Positions 1 to 14,200 of a DNA stretch of 64,000 nt are shown in pieces (the first letter of the stretch is position 1; each line of letters opens with the position of its first letter). The notes under the pieces were generated by a model, which was not told the origin of the DNA, did not search any database, and was given only the letters and a program-made list of their open reading frames with translations. Source of the DNA: Auanema rhodensis (Eukaryota; Nematoda; Chromadorea; Rhabditida; Rhabditidae); the NCBI GenBank assembly GCA_964057225.1, contig OZ059900.1, forward strand, positions 25,373,638 through 25,437,637, read 5' to 3'. A program made the translations under genes and the position numbers.

Positions 1-3000
1 AATCAATATTAGCCATAAGGGGCGTGCCCTCAGAATATGCTAATTTCCTTAATTTTCTAACCCCTGTTTTTTTGTCGTGAAAGTGGAACTAGACGTTGTA
101 CGAACAATTTTGAGCTAGGTTTCATTGACATTGCATGAGTTTGAACACATGAAATCGTAAGTCAAAACCTTGTTTACAGCGAAATTTCCAAAAACTGGTT
201 TTCCAGCATAATAAAATATTTCTCATGTGAAATACAGTGTTTTTGTATTTTTTTAGTGTTAAGCATGTGAAATGCTTTATTTTAGTATGTAACACGCTGA
301 AATTTGTTGCATTTGACGACTCATATGAACAAAAATCGATTTAATCAATATTAGCCATAAGGGGCGTGCCCTCAGAATATGCTAATTTCCTTAATTTTCT
401 AACCCCTGTTTTTTTGTCGTGAAAGTGGAACTAGACGTTGTACGAACAATTTTGAGCTAGGTTTCATTGACATTGCATGAGTTTGAACACATGAAATCGT
501 AAGTCAAAACCTTGTTTACAGCGAAATTTCCAAAAACTGGTTTTCCAGCATAATAAAACATTTCTCAAGAGAAAAACTGTGTTTTTATATTTTTCTAGTG
601 TTCAGCATGTGAAATGCTTTATTTTAGTATGTAACACGCTGAAATTTGTTGCATTTGACGACTCATATGAACAAAAATCGATTTAATCAATATTAGCCAT
701 AAGGGGCGTGCCCTCAGAATATGCTAATTTCCTAAATTTTCTAACCCGTGTTTTTTTGTCGTGAAAGTGGAACTAGACGTTGTACGAACAATTTTGAGCT
801 AGGTTTCATTGACATTGCATGATTTGAACACATGAAATCGTAAGTCAAAACCTTGTTTACAGCGAAATTTCCAAAAACTGGTTTTCCAGCATAATAAAAT
901 ATTTCTCATGGGAAATACTGTGTTTTTGTATTTTTCTAGTGTTCAGCATGTAAAATGCTTCATTTTAGTATGTAACACGCTGAAATTCGTTGCATTTGAC
1001 GACTCATATGAACAAAAATCGATTTAATCAATATTAGCCATAAGGGGCGTGCCCTCAGAATATGCTAATTTCCTTAATTTTCTAACCCCTGTTTTTTTGT
1101 CGTGAAAGTGGAACTAGACGTTGTACGAACAATTTTGAGCTAGGTTTCATTGACATTGCATGAGTTTGAACACATGAAATCGTAAGTCAAAACCTTGTTT
1201 ACAGCGAAATTTCCAAAAACTGGTTTTCCAGCATAATAAAATATTTCTCATGGGAAATACTGTGTTTTTGTATTTTTCTAGTGTTCAGCATGTAAAATGC
1301 TTCATTTTAGTATGTAACACGCTGAAATTCGTTGCATTTGACGACTCATATGAACAAAAATCGATTTAATCAATATTAGCCATAAGGGGCGTGCCCTCAG
1401 AATATGCTAATTTCCTAAATTTTCTAACCCGTGTTTTTTTGTCGTGAAAGTGGAACTAGACGTTGTACGAACAATTTTGAGCTAGGTTTCATTGACATTG
1501 CATGATTTGAACACATGAAATCGTAAGTCAAAACCTTGTTTACAGCGAAATTTCCAAAAACTGGTTTTCCAGCATAATAAAATATTTCTCATGTGAAATA
1601 CAGTGTTTTTGTATTTTTTTAGTGTTCAGCATGTAAAATGCGTCATTTTAGTATGTAAAACGCTGAAATTTGTTGCATTTGACGACTCATATGAACAAAA
1701 ATCGATTTTATCAATATTAGCCATAAGGGGCGTGCCCTCAGAATATGCTAATTTCCTTAATTTTCTAACCCCTGTTTTTTTGTCGTGAAAGTGGAACTAG
1801 ACGTTGTACGAACAATTTTGAGCTAGGTTTCATTGACATTGCATGAGTTTGAACACATGAAATCGTAAGTCAAAACCTTGTTTACAGCGAAATTTCCAAA
1901 AACTGGTTTTCCAGCATAATAAAACATTTCTCAAGGGAAAAACTGTGTTTTTATATTTTTCTAGTGTTCAGCATGTGAAATGCTTTATTTTAGTATGTAA
2001 CACGCTGAAATTTGTTGCATTTGACGACTCATATGAACAAAAATCGATTTAATCAATATTAGCCATAAGGGGCGTGCCCTCAGAATATGCTAATTTCCTT
2101 AATTTTCTAACCCCTGTTTTTTTGTCGTGAAAGTGGAACTAGACGATGTACGAACAATTTTGAGCTAGGTTTCATTGACATTGCATGAGTTTGAACACAT
2201 GAAATCGTAAGTCAAAACCTTGTTTACAGCGAAATTTCCAAAAACTGGTTTTCCAGCATAATAAAATATTTCTCATGGGAAATACTGTGTTTTTGTATTT
2301 TTCTAGTGTTCAGCATGTAAAATGCTTCATTTTAGTATGTAACACGCTGAAATTCGTTGCATTTGACGACTCATATGAACAAAAATCGATTTAATCAATA
2401 TTAGCCATAAGGGGCGTGCCCTCAGAATATGCTAATTTCCTAAATTTTCTAACCCGTGTTTTTTTGTCGTGAAAGTGGAACTAGACGTTGTACGAACAAT
2501 TTTGAGCTAGGTTTCATTGACATTGCATGATTTGAACACATGAAATCGTAAGTCAAAACCTTGTTTACAGCGAAATTTCCAAAAACTGGTTTTCCAGCAT
2601 AATAAAATATTTCTCATGTGAAATACAGTGTTTTTGTATTTTTTTAGTGTTCAGCATGTAAAATGCGTCATTTTAGTATGTAAAACGCTGAAATTTGTTG
2701 CATTTGACGACTCATATGAACAAAAATCGATTTTATCAATATTAGCCATAAGGGGCGTGCCCTCAGAATATGCTAATTTCCTTAATTTTCTAACCCCTGT
2801 TTTTTTGTCGTGAAAGTGGAACTAGACGTTGTACGAACAATTTTGAGCTAGGTTTCATTGACATTGCATGAGTTTGAACACATGAAATCGTAAGTCAAAA
2901 CCTTGTTTACAGCGAAATTTCCAAAAACTGGTTTTCCAGCATAATAAAACATTTCTCAAGGGAAAAACTGTGTTTTTATATTTTTCTAGTGTTCAGCATG

Positions 3001-5127
3001 TGAAATGCTTTATTTTAGTATGTAACACGCTGAAATTTGTTGCATTTGACGACTCATATGAACAAAAATCGATTTAATCAATATTAGCCATAAGGGGCGT
3101 GCCCTCAGAATATGCTGATTTCCTTAATTTTCTAACCCCTGTTTTTTTGTCGTGAAAGTGGAACTAGACGTTGTACAAACAATTTTGAGCTAGGTTTCAT
3201 TGACATTGCATGAGTTTGAACACATGAAATCGTAAGTCAAAACCTTGTTTACAGCGAAATTTCCAAAAACTGGTTTTCCAGCATAATAAAACATTTCTCA
3301 AGGGAAAAACTGTGTTTTTATATTTTTCTAGTGTTCAGCATGTGAAATGCTTTATTTTAGTATGTAACACGCTGAAATTTGTTGCATTTGACGACTCATA
3401 TGAACAAAAATCGATTTAATCAATATTAGCCATAAGGGGCGTGCCCTCAGAATATGCTAATTTCCTTAATTTTCTAACCCCTGTTTTTTTGTCGTGAAAG
3501 TGGAACTAGACGATGTACGAACAATTTTGAGCTAGGTTTCATTGACATTGCATGAGTTTGAACACATGAAATCGTAAGTCAAAACCTTGTTTACAGCGAA
3601 ATTTCCAAAAACTGGTTTTCCAGCATAATAAAATATTTCTCATGGGAAATACTGTGTTTTTGTATTTTTCTAGTGTTCAGCATGTAAAATGCTTCATTTT
3701 AGTATGTAACACGCTGAAATTCGTTGCATTTGACGACTCATATGAACAAAAATCGATTTAATCAATATTAGCCATAAGGGGCGTGCCCTCAGAATATGCT
3801 AATTTCCTTAATTTTCTAACCCCTGTTTTTTTGTCGTGAAAGTGGAACTAGACGTTGTACGAACAATTTTGAGCTAGGTTTCATTGACATTGCATGAGTT
3901 TGAACACATGAAATCGTAAGTCAAAACCTTGTTTACAGCGAAATTTCCAAAAACTGGTTTTCCAGCATAATAAAATATTTCTCATGTGAAATACAGTGTT
4001 TTTGTATTTTTTTAGTGTTAAGCATGTGAAATGCTTTATTTTAGTATGTAACACGCTGAAATTTGTTGCATTTGACGACTCATATGAACAAAAATCGATT
4101 TAATCAATATTAGCCATAAGGGGCGTGCCCTCAGAATATGCTAATTTCCTTAATTTTCTAACCCCTGTTTTTTTGTCGTGAAAGTGGAACTAGACGTTGT
4201 ACGAACAATTTTGAGCTAGGTTTCATTGACATTGCATGAGTTTGAACACATGAAATCGTAAGTCAAAACCTTGTTTACAGCGAAATTTCCAAAAACTGGT
4301 TTTCCAGCATAATAAAACATTTCTCAAGAGAAAAACTGTGTTTTTATATTTTTCTAGTGTTCAGCATGTGAAATGCTTTATTTTAGTATGTAACACGCTG
4401 AAATTTGTTGCATTTGACGACTCATATGAACAAAAATCGATTTAATCAATATTAGCCATAAGGGGCGTGCCCTCAGAATATGCTAATTTCCTTAATTTTC
4501 TAACCCCTGTTTTTTTGTCGTGAAAGTGGAACTAGACGATGTACGAACAATTTTGAGCTAGGTTTCATTGACATTGCATGAGTTTGAACACATGAAATCG
4601 TAAGTCAAAACCTTGTTTACAGCGAAATTTCCAAAAACTGGTTTTCCAGCATAATAAAATATTTCTCATGGGAAATACTGTGTTTTTGTATTTTTCTAAT
4701 GTTCAGCATGTAAAATGCTTCATTTTAGTATGTAACACGCTGAAATTCGTTGCATTTGACGACTCATATGAACAAAAATCGATTTAATCAATATTAGCCA
4801 TAAGGGGCGTGCCCTCAGAATATGCTAATTTCCTTAATTTTCTAACCCCTGTTTTTTTGTCGTGAAAGTGGAACTAGACGTTGTACGAACAATTTTGAGC
4901 TAGGTTTCATTGACATTGCATGAGTTTGAACACATGAAATCGTAAGTCAAAACCTTGTTTACAGCGAAATTTCCAAAAACTGGTTTTCCAGCATAATAAA
5001 ATATTTCTCATGGGAAATACTGTGTTTTTGTATTTTTCTAGTGTTCAGCATGTAAAATGCTTCATTTTAGTATGTAACACGCTGAAATTCGTTGCATTTG
5101 ACGACTCATATGAACAAAAATCGATTT
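1..5127 (+). repeat. Left domain: irregular HOR cycles of b, c, gacgatg-type and a monomers
   Basis: The order of subtypes is a rearranged version of the 5-mer seen downstream. Monomers from 1368 run b, c, gacgatg; from 2393 they run b, c, c with ctgattt/gtacaaac, gacgatg. The first two units (1-684) recur at 3760-4443, an offset of 3759 bp. Both pairs begin with a hybrid unit carrying gtgttaagcatgtg and are followed by one carrying ctcaagagaaaa. The cycle therefore gained and lost whole monomers by unequal exchange. Nothing but satellite is present. Confidence 0.8.
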
Positions 5128-5468
5128 AATCAATATTAGCCATAAGGGGCGTGCCCTCAGAATATGCTAATTTCCTAAATTTTCTAACCCGTGTTTTTTT
5201 GTCGTGAAAGTGGAACTAGACGTTGTACGAACAATTTTGAGCTAGGTTTCATTGACATTGCATGATTTGAACACATGAAATCGTAAGTCAAAACCTTGTT
5301 TACAGCGAAATTTCCAAAAACTGGTTTTCCAGCATAATAAAATATTTCTCATGTGAAATACAGTGTTTTTGTATTTTTTTAGTGTTCAGCATGTAAAATG
5401 CGTCATTTTAGTATGTAAAACGCTGAAATTTGTTGCATTTGACGACTCATATGAACAAAAATCGATTT
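5128..5468 (+). repeat. Subtype 'b' monomer (341 bp)
   Basis: Subtype b differs from the consensus by cctaaattt and cccgtg in the first 70 bp, a 1-bp deletion giving catgattt, catgtgaaatacagtg near position 225, gcgtcat and gtaaaacgctg near 275-298, and gattttatc at the junction with the next unit. Close copies begin at 1368, 2393, 6837 and 8546; the last lacks the 1-bp deletion. It is the first member of the 5-mer higher-order repeat. The changed TAA (to TTA) at the 3' junction is what opens the short spurious reading frames at these places. Confidence 0.85.
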
Positions 5469-5810
5469 TATCAATATTAGCCATAAGGGGCGTGCCCTCA
5501 GAATATGCTAATTTCCTTAATTTTCTAACCCCTGTTTTTTTGTCGTGAAAGTGGAACTAGACGTTGTACGAACAATTTTGAGCTAGGTTTCATTGACATT
5601 GCATGAGTTTGAACACATGAAATCGTAAGTCAAAACCTTGTTTACAGCGAAATTTCCAAAAACTGGTTTTCCAGCATAATAAAACATTTCTCAAGGGAAA
5701 AACTGTGTTTTTATATTTTTCTAGTGTTCAGCATGTGAAATGCTTTATTTTAGTATGTAACACGCTGAAATTTGTTGCATTTGACGACTCATATGAACAA
5801 AAATCGATTT
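5469..5810 (+). repeat. Subtype 'c' monomer (342 bp)
   Basis: Subtype c is diagnosed by ctcaagggaaaaactg near position 222-237, tttttatattt instead of tttttgtattt, gtgaaatgcttta near 267-279, and tttgttg in place of ttcgttg, which loses a CpG. It occurs in the left domain after each b monomer, and again singly, for example near 24.5, 25.5, 27.24, 31.68, 52.88, 53.9 and 58.69 kb. A related form with gtgaaatgcttaat is found near 12.2, 13.57, 14.58, 19.37, 21.42, 22.45, 41.25, 43.3 and 44.33 kb. Because its several changes are always inherited together, it is a true subfamily and not random noise. Confidence 0.85.
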
Positions 5811-8545
5811 AATCAATATTAGCCATAAGGGGCGTGCCCTCAGAATATGCTGATTTCCTTAATTTTCTAACCCCTGTTTTTTTGTCGTGAAAGTGGAACT
5901 AGACGTTGTACAAACAATTTTGAGCTAGGTTTCATTGACATTGCATGAGTTTGAACACATGAAATCGTAAGTCAAAACCTTGTTTACAGCGAAATTTCCA
6001 AAAACTGGTTTTCCAGCATAATAAAACATTTCTCAAGGGAAAAACTGTGTTTTTATATTTTTCTAGTGTTCAGCATGTGAAATGCTTTATTTTAGTATGT
6101 AACACGCTGAAATTTGTTGCATTTGACGACTCATATGAACAAAAATCGATTTAATCAATATTAGCCATAAGGGGCGTGCCCTCAGAATATGCTAATTTCC
6201 TTAATTTTCTAACCCCTGTTTTTTTGTCGTGAAAGTGGAACTAGACGATGTACGAACAATTTTGAGCTAGGTTTCATTGACATTGCATGAGTTTGAACAC
6301 ATGAAATCGTAAGTCAAAACCTTGTTTACAGCGAAATTTCCAAAAACTGGTTTTCCAGCATAATAAAATATTTCTCATGGGAAATACTGTGTTTTTGTAT
6401 TTTTCTAGTGTTCAGCATGTAAAATGCTTCATTTTAGTATGTAACACGCTGAAATTCGTTGCATTTGACGACTCATATGAACAAAAATCGATTTAATCAA
6501 TATTAGCCATAAGGGGCGTGCCCTCAGAATATGCTAATTTCCTTAATTTTCTAACCCCTGTTTTTTTGTCGTGAAAGTGGAACTAGACGTTTTACGAACA
6601 ATTTTGAGCTAGGTTTCATTGACATTGCATGAGTTTGAACACATGAAATCGTAAGTCAAAACCTTGTTTACAGCGAAATTTCCAAAAACTGGTTTTCCAG
6701 CATAATAAAATATTTCTCATGGGAAATACTGTGTTTTTGTATTTTTCTAGTGTTCAGCATGTAAAATGCTTCATTTTAGTATGTAACACGCTGAAATTCG
6801 TTGCATTTGACGACTCATATGAACAAAAATCGATTTAATCAATATTAGCCATAAGGGGCGTGCCCTCAGAATATGCTAATTTCCTAAATTTTCTAACCCG
6901 TGTTTTTTTGTCGTGAAAGTGGAACTAGACGTTGTACGAACAATTTTGAGCTAGGTTTCATTGACATTGCATGATTTGAACACATGAAATCGTAAGTCAA
7001 AACCTTGTTTACAGCGAAATTTCCAAAAACTGGTTTTCCAGCATAATAAAATATTTCTCATGTGAAATACAGTGTTTTTGTATTTTTTTAGTGTTCAGCA
7101 TGTAAAATGCGTCATTTTAGTATGTAAAACGCTGAAATTTGTTGCATTTGACGACTCATATGAACAAAAATCGATTTTATCAATATTAGCCATAAGGGGC
7201 GTGCCCTCAGAATATGCTAATTTCCTTAATTTTCTAACCCCTGTTTTTTTGTCGTGAAAGTGGAACTAGACGTTGTACGAACAATTTTGAGCTAGGTTTC
7301 ATTGACATTGCATGAGTTTGAACACATGAAATCGTAAGTCAAAACCTTGTTTACAGCGAAATTTCCAAAAACTGGTTTTCCAGCATAATAAAACATTTCT
7401 CAAGGGAAAAACTGTGTTTTTATATTTTTCTAGTGTTCAGCATGTGAAATGCTTTATTTTAGTATGTAACACGCTGAAATTTGTTGCATTTGACGACTCA
7501 TATGAACAAAAATCGATTTAATCAATATTAGCCATAAGGGGCGTGCCCTCAGAATATGCTGATTTCCTTAATTTTCTAACCCCTGTTTTTTTGTCGTGAA
7601 AGTGGAACTAGACGTTGTACAAACAATTTTGAGCTAGGTTTCATTGACATTGCATGAGTTTGAACACATGAAATCGTAAGTCAAAACCTTGTTTACAGCG
7701 AAATTTCCAAAAACTGGTTTTCCAGCATAATAAAACATTTCTCAAGGGAAAAACTGTGTTTTTATATTTTTCTAGTGTTCAGCATGTGAAATGCTTTATT
7801 TTAGTATGTAACACGCTGAAATTTGTTGCATTTGACGACTCATATGAACAAAAATCGATTTAATCAATATTAGCCATAAGGGGCGTGCCCTCAGAATATG
7901 CTAATTTCCTTAATTTTCTAACCCCTGTTTTTTTGTCGTGAAAGTGGAACTAGACGATGTACGAACAATTTTGAGCTAGGTTTCATTGACATTGCATGAG
8001 TTTGAACACATGAAATCGTAAGTCAAAACCTTGTTTACAGCGAAATTTCCAAAAACTGGTTTTCCAGCATAATAAAATATTTCTCATGGGAAATACTGTG
8101 TTTTTGTATTTTTCTAGTGTTCAGCATGTAAAATGCTTCATTTTAGTATGTAACACGCTGAAATTCGTTGCATTTGACGACTCATATGAACAAAAATCGA
8201 TTTAATCAATATTAGCCATAAGGGGCGTGCCCTCAGAATATGCTAATTTCCTTAATTTTCTAACCCCTGTTTTTTTGTCGTGAAAGTGGAACTAGACGTT
8301 GTACGAACAATTTTGAGCTAGGTTTCATTGACATTGCATGAGTTTGAACACATGAAATCGTAAGTCAAAACCTTGTTTACAGCGAAATTTCCAAAAACTG
8401 GTTTTCCAGCATAATAAAATATTTCTCATGGGAAATACTGTGTTTTTGTATTTTTCTAGTGTTCAGCATGTAAAATGCTTCATTTTAGTATGTAACACGC
8501 TGAAATTCGTTGCATTTGACGACTCATATGAACAAAAATCGATTT

Positions 8546-9913
8546 AATCAATATTAGCCATAAGGGGCGTGCCCTCAGAATATGCTAATTTCCTAAATTT
8601 TCTAACCCGTGTTTTTTTGTCGTGAAAGTGGAACTAGACGTTGTACGAACAATTTTGAGCTAGGTTTCATTGACATTGCATGAGTTTGAACACATGAAAT
8701 CGTAAGTCAAAACCTTGTTTACAGCGAAATTTCCAAAAACTGGTTTTCCAGCATAATAAAATATTTCTCATGTGAAATACAGTGTTTTTGTATTTTTTTA
8801 GTGTTCAGCATGTAAAATGCGTCATTTTAGTATGTAAAACGCTGAAATTTGTTGCATTTGACGACTCATATGAACAAAAATCGATTTTATCAATATTAGC
8901 CATAAGGGGCGTGCCCTCAGAATATGCTAATTTCCTTAATTTTCTAACCCCTGTTTTTTTGTCGTGAAAGTGGAACTAGACGTTGTACGAACAATTTTGA
9001 GCTAGGTTTCATTGACATTGCATGAGTTTGAACACATGAAATCGTAAGTCAAAACCTTGTTTACAGCGAAATTTCCAAAAACTGGTTTTCCAGCATAATA
9101 AAACATTTCTCAAGGGAAAAACTGTGTTTTTATATTTTTCTAGTGTTCAGCATGTGAAATGCTTTATTTTAGTATGTAACACGCTGAAATTTGTTGCATT
9201 TGACGACTCATATGAACAAAAATCGATTTAATCAATATTAGCCATAAGGGGCGTGCCCTCAGAATATGCTAATTTCCTTAATTTTCTAACCCCTGTTTTT
9301 TTGTCGTGAAAGTGGAACTAGACGATGTACGAACAATTTTGAGCTAGGTTTCATTGACATTGCATGAGTTTGAACACATGAAATCGTAAGTCAAAACCTT
9401 GTTTACAGCGAAATTTCCAAAAACTGGTTTTCCAGCATAATAAAATATTTCTCATGGGAAATACTGTGTTTTTGTATTTTTCTAGTGTTCAGCATGTAAA
9501 ATGCTTCATTTTAGTATGTAACACGCTGAAATTCGTTGCATTTGACGACTCATATGAACAAAAATCGATTTAATCAATATTAGCCATAAGGGGCGTGCCC
9601 TCAGAATATGCTAATTTCCTTAATTTTCTAACCCCTGTTTTTTTGTCGTGAAAGTGGAACTAGACGTTGTACGAACAATTTTGAGCTAGGTTTCATTTAC
9701 ATTGCATGAGTTTGAACACATGAAATCGTAAGTCAAAACCTTGTTTACAGCGAAATTTCCAAAAACTGGTTTTCCAGCATAATAAAACATTTCTCAAGGG
9801 AAAAACTGTGTTTTTATATTTTTCTAGTGTTCAGCATGTGAAATGCTTTATTTTAGTATGTAACACGCTGAAATTTGTTGCATTTGACGACTCATATGAA
9901 CAAAAATCGATTT
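8546..9913 (+). repeat. Decaying end of the 5-mer HOR domain
   Basis: Starts as a third 5-mer cycle (b at 8546, c, then a gacgatg unit at 9230) but lacks the ctgattt/gtacaaac member. It ends with a c-type unit at 9572-9913 carrying tttcatttacattg. The b unit here has catgagttt with no 1-bp deletion, unlike the earlier b units. This is the transition out of the left HOR domain. Confidence 0.7.
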
Positions 9914-11280
9914 AATCAATATTAGCCATAAGGGGCGTGCCCTCAGAATATGCTAATTTCCTTAATTTTCTAACCCCTGTTTTTTTGTCGTGAAAGTGGA
10001 ACTAGACGTTGTACGAACAATCTTGAGCTAGGTTTCTTTGACATTGCATGAGTTTGAACACATGAAATCGTAAGTCAAAACCTTGTTTACAGCGAAATTT
10101 CCAAAAACTGGTTTTCCAGCATAATAAAATATTTCTCATGGGAAATACAGTGTTTTTGTATTTTTTTAGTGTTCAGCATGTAAAATGCGTCATTTTAGTA
10201 TGTAAAACGCTGAAATTCGTTGCATTTGACGACTCATATGAACAAAAATCGATTTTATCAATATTAGCCATAAGGGGCGTGCCCTCAGAATATGCTGATT
10301 TCCTTAATTTTCTAACCCCTGTTTTTTTGTCGTGAAAGTGGAACTAGACGTTGTACAAACAATTTTGAGCTAGGTTTCATTGACATTGCATGAGTTTGAA
10401 CACATGAAATCGTAAGTCAAAACCTTGTTTACAGCGAAATTTCCAAAAACTGGTTTTCCAGCATAATAAAATATTTCTCATGGGAAATACAGTGTTTTTG
10501 TATTTTTTTAGTGTTCAGCATGTAAAATGCGTCATTTTAGTATGTAAAACGCTGAAATTCGTTGCATTTGACGACTCATATGAACAAAAATCGATTTTAT
10601 CAATATTAGCCATAAGGGGCGTGCCCTCAGAATATGCTGATTTCCTTAATTTTCTAACCCCTGTTTTTTTGTCGTGAAAGTGGAACTAGACGTTGTACAA
10701 ACAATTTTGAGCTAGGTTTCATTGACATTGCATGATTTGAACACATGAAATCGTAAGTCAAAACCTTGTTTACAGCGAAATTTCCAAAAACTGGTTTTCC
10801 AGCATAATAAAATATTTCTCATGGGAAATACAGTGTTTTTGTATTTTTTTAGTGTTCAGCATGTAAAATGCGTCATTTTAGTATGTAAAACGCTGAAATT
10901 CGTTGCATTTGACGACTCATATGAACAAAAATCGATTTTATCAATATTAGCCATAAGGGGCGTGCCCTCAGAATATGCTAATTTCCTTAATTTTCTAACC
11001 CCTGTTTTTTTGTCGTGAAAGTGGAACTAGACGTTGTACGAACAATTTTGAGCTAGGTTTCATTGACATTGCATGAGTTTGAACACATGAAATCGTAAGT
11101 CAAAACCTTGTTTACAGAGAAATTTCCAAAAACTGGTTTTCCAGCATAATAAAATATTTCTCATGGGAAATACTGTGTTTTTGTATTTTTCTAGTGTTCA
11201 GCATGTAAAATGCTTCATTTTAGTATGTAACACGCTGAAATTCGTTGCATTTGACGACTCATATGAACAAAAATCGATTT
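9914..11280 (+). repeat. Short tandem run of near-identical b-like monomers
   Basis: Units beginning at 9914, 10256 and 10598 share catgggaaatacagtg, gcgtcat, gtaaaacgctg, ttcgttg and a 3' junction with TTATC. The next unit starts at 10939 and reverts to subtype a. The ctgattt and gtacaaac markers, found on c-type units further left, sit here on the 10256 and 10598 units. That is a new combination, implying exchange between subtypes. The 10598 unit is 341 bp through the catgattt deletion. The 9914 unit has private changes near 10022 (aatcttgagc) and 10037 (tttctttgac). This is amplification at the level of single monomers, not of an HOR. Confidence 0.75.
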
Positions 11281-14200
11281 AATCAATATTAGCCATAAGG
11301 GGCGTGCCCTCAGAATATGCTAATTTCCTTAATTTTCTAACCCCTGTTTTTTTTTGTCGTGAAAGTGGAACTAGACGTTGTACGAACAATTTTGAGCTAG
11401 GTTTCATTGACATTGCATGAGTTTGAACACATGAAATCGTAAGTCAAAACCTTGTTTACAGCGAAGTTTCCAAAAACTGGTTTTCCAGCATAATAAAATA
11501 GTTCTCATGGGAAATACTGTGTTTTTGTATTTTTTTAGTGTTCAGCATGTAAAATGCGTCATTTAAGTATGTAAAACGCTGAAATTCGTTGCATTTGACG
11601 ACTCATATGAACAAAAATCGATTTTATCAATATTAGCCATAAGGGGCGTGCCCTCAGAATATGCTAATTTCCTTAATTTTCTAACCCCTGTTTTTTTTGT
11701 CGTGAAAGTGGAACTAGACGTTGTACGAACAATTATGAGCTAGGTTTCATTGACATTGCATGAGTTTGAACACATGAAATCGTAAGTCAAAACCTTGTTT
11801 ACAGCGAAATTTCCAAAAACTGGTTTTCCAGCATAATAAAATATTTCTCATGGGAAATACTGTGTTTTTGTATTTTTTTAGTGTTCAGCATGTAAAATGC
11901 GTCATTTAAGTATGTAAAACGCTGAAATTCGTTGCATTTGACGACTCATATGAACAAAAATCGATTTTATCAATATTAGCCATAAGGGGCGTGCCCTCAG
12001 AATATGCTGATTTCCTTAATTTTCTAACCCCTGTTTTTTTGTCGTGAAAGTGGAACTAGACGTTGTACGAACAATTTTGAGCTAGGTTTCATTGACATTG
12101 CATGAGTTTGAACACATGAAATCGTAAGTCAAAACCTTGTTTACAGCGAAATTTCCAAAAACTGGTTTTCCAGCATAATAAAATATTTCTCAAGGGAAAA
12201 ACTGTGTTTTTATATTTTTCTAGTGTTCAGCATGTGAAATGCTTAATTTTAGTATGTAACACGCTGAAATTTGTTGCATTTGACGACTCATATGAACAAA
12301 AATCGATTTTATCAATATTAGCCATAAGGGGCGTGCCCTCAGAATATGCTAATTTCCTTAATTTTCTAACCCCTGTTTTTTTTTGTCGTGAAAGTGGAAC
12401 TAGACGTTGTACGAACAATTTTGAGCTAGGTTTCATTGACATTGCATGAGTTTGAACACATGAAATCGTAAGTCAAAACCTTGTTTACAGCGAAATTTCC
12501 AAAAACTGGTTTTCCAGCATAATAAAATATTTCTCATGGGAAATACTGTGTTTTTGTATTTTTCTAGTGTTCAGCATGTAAAATGCTTCATTTTAGTATG
12601 TAACACGCTGAAATTCGTTGCATTTGACGACTCATATGAACAAAAATCGATTTAATCAATATTAGCCATAAGGGGCGTGCCCTCAGAATATGCTAATTTC
12701 CTTAATTTTCTAACCCCTGTTTTTTTTTGTCGTGAAAGTGGAACTAGACGTTGTACGAACAATTTTGAGCTAGGTTTCATTGACATTGCATGAGTTTGAA
12801 CACATGAAATCGTAAGTCAAAACCTTGTTTACAGCGAAATTTCCAAAAACTGGTTTTCCAGCATAATAAAATAGTTCTCATGGGAAATACTGTGTTTTTG
12901 TATTTTTTTAGTGTTCAGCATGTAAAATGCGTCATTTAAGTATGTAAAACGCTGAAATTCGTTGCATTTGACGACTCATATGAACAAAAATCGATTTTAT
13001 CAATATTAGCCATAAGGGGCGTGCCCTCAGAATATGCTAATTTCCTTAATTTTCTAACCCCTGTTTTTTTGTCGTGAAAGTGGAACTAGACGTTGTACGA
13101 ACAATTTTGAGCTAGGTTTCATTGACATTGCATGAGTTTGAACACATGAAATCGTAAGTCAAAACCTTGTTTACAGCGAAATTTCCAAAAACTGGTTTTC
13201 CAGCATAATAAAATATTTCTCATGGGAAATACTGTGTTTTTGTATTTTTCTAGTGTTCAGCATGTAAAATGCTTCATTTTAGTATGTAACACGCTGAAAT
13301 TCGTTGCATTTGACGACTCATATGAACAAAAATCGATTTAATCAATATTAGCCATAAGGGGCGTGCCCTCAGAATATGCTAATTTCCTTAATTTTCTAAC
13401 CCCTGTTTTTTTGTCGTGAAAGTGGAACTAGACGTTGTACGAACAATTTTGAGCTAGGTTTCATTGACATTGCATGAGTTTGAACACATGAAATCGTAAG
13501 TCAAAACCTTGTTTACAGCGAAATTTCCAAAAACTGGTTTTCCAGCATAATAAAATATTTCTCAAGGGAAAAACTGTGTTTTTATATTTTTCTAGTGTTC
13601 AGCATGTGAAATGCTTAATTTTAGTATGTAACACGCTGAAATTTGTTGCATTTGACGACTCATATGAACAAAAATCGATTTAATCAATATTAGCCATAAG
13701 GGGCGTGCCCTCAGAATATGCTAATTTCCTTAGTTTTCTAACCCCTGTTTTTTTGTCGTGAAAGTGGAACTAGACGTTGTACGAACAATTTTGAGCTAGG
13801 TTTCATTGACATTGCATGAGTTTGAACACATGAAATCGTAAGTCAAAACCTTGTTTACTGCGAAATTTCCAAAAACTGGTTTTCCAGCATAATACAATAT
13901 TTCTCATGGGAAATACTGTGTTTTTGTATTTTTCTAGTGTTCAGCATGTGAAATGCTTAATTTTAGTATGTAACACGCTGAAATTTGTTGCATTTGACGA
14001 CTCATATGAACAAAAATCGATTTAATCAATATTAGCCATAAGGGGCGTGCCCTCAGAATATGCTAATTTCCTTAATTTTCTAACCCCTGTTTTTTTGTCG
14101 TTAAAGTGGAACTAGACGTTGTACGAACAATTTTGAGCTAGGTTTCATTGACATTGCATGAGTTTGAACACATGAAATCGTAAGTCAAAACCTTGTTTAC

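Larger units (their letters stand above)
5128..8545 (+). repeat. Two consecutive 5-monomer higher-order repeats (1709 bp each)
   Basis: Units 5128-6836 and 6837-8545 each run in the same order: subtype b; subtype c; a c-type unit with atatgctgattt and gtacaaac; an a-type unit with gacgatgtac; a plain a-type unit. The same order starts again at 8546 (b, c, gacgatg) but skips the ctgattt member and breaks up by about 9572. The two 5-mers look almost identical. One visible private change is gacgttttac near 6588 in the first copy. Neighbouring monomers within a unit differ at about ten sites, so the 5-mer is the recent amplification unit here. Confidence 0.85.

Noticed and set aside
12227-12442. 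Minus-strand open frame of 71 codons
   Set aside because: It is the reverse strand of a single monomer carrying a T9 run; the equivalent frame is not open in sister copies.
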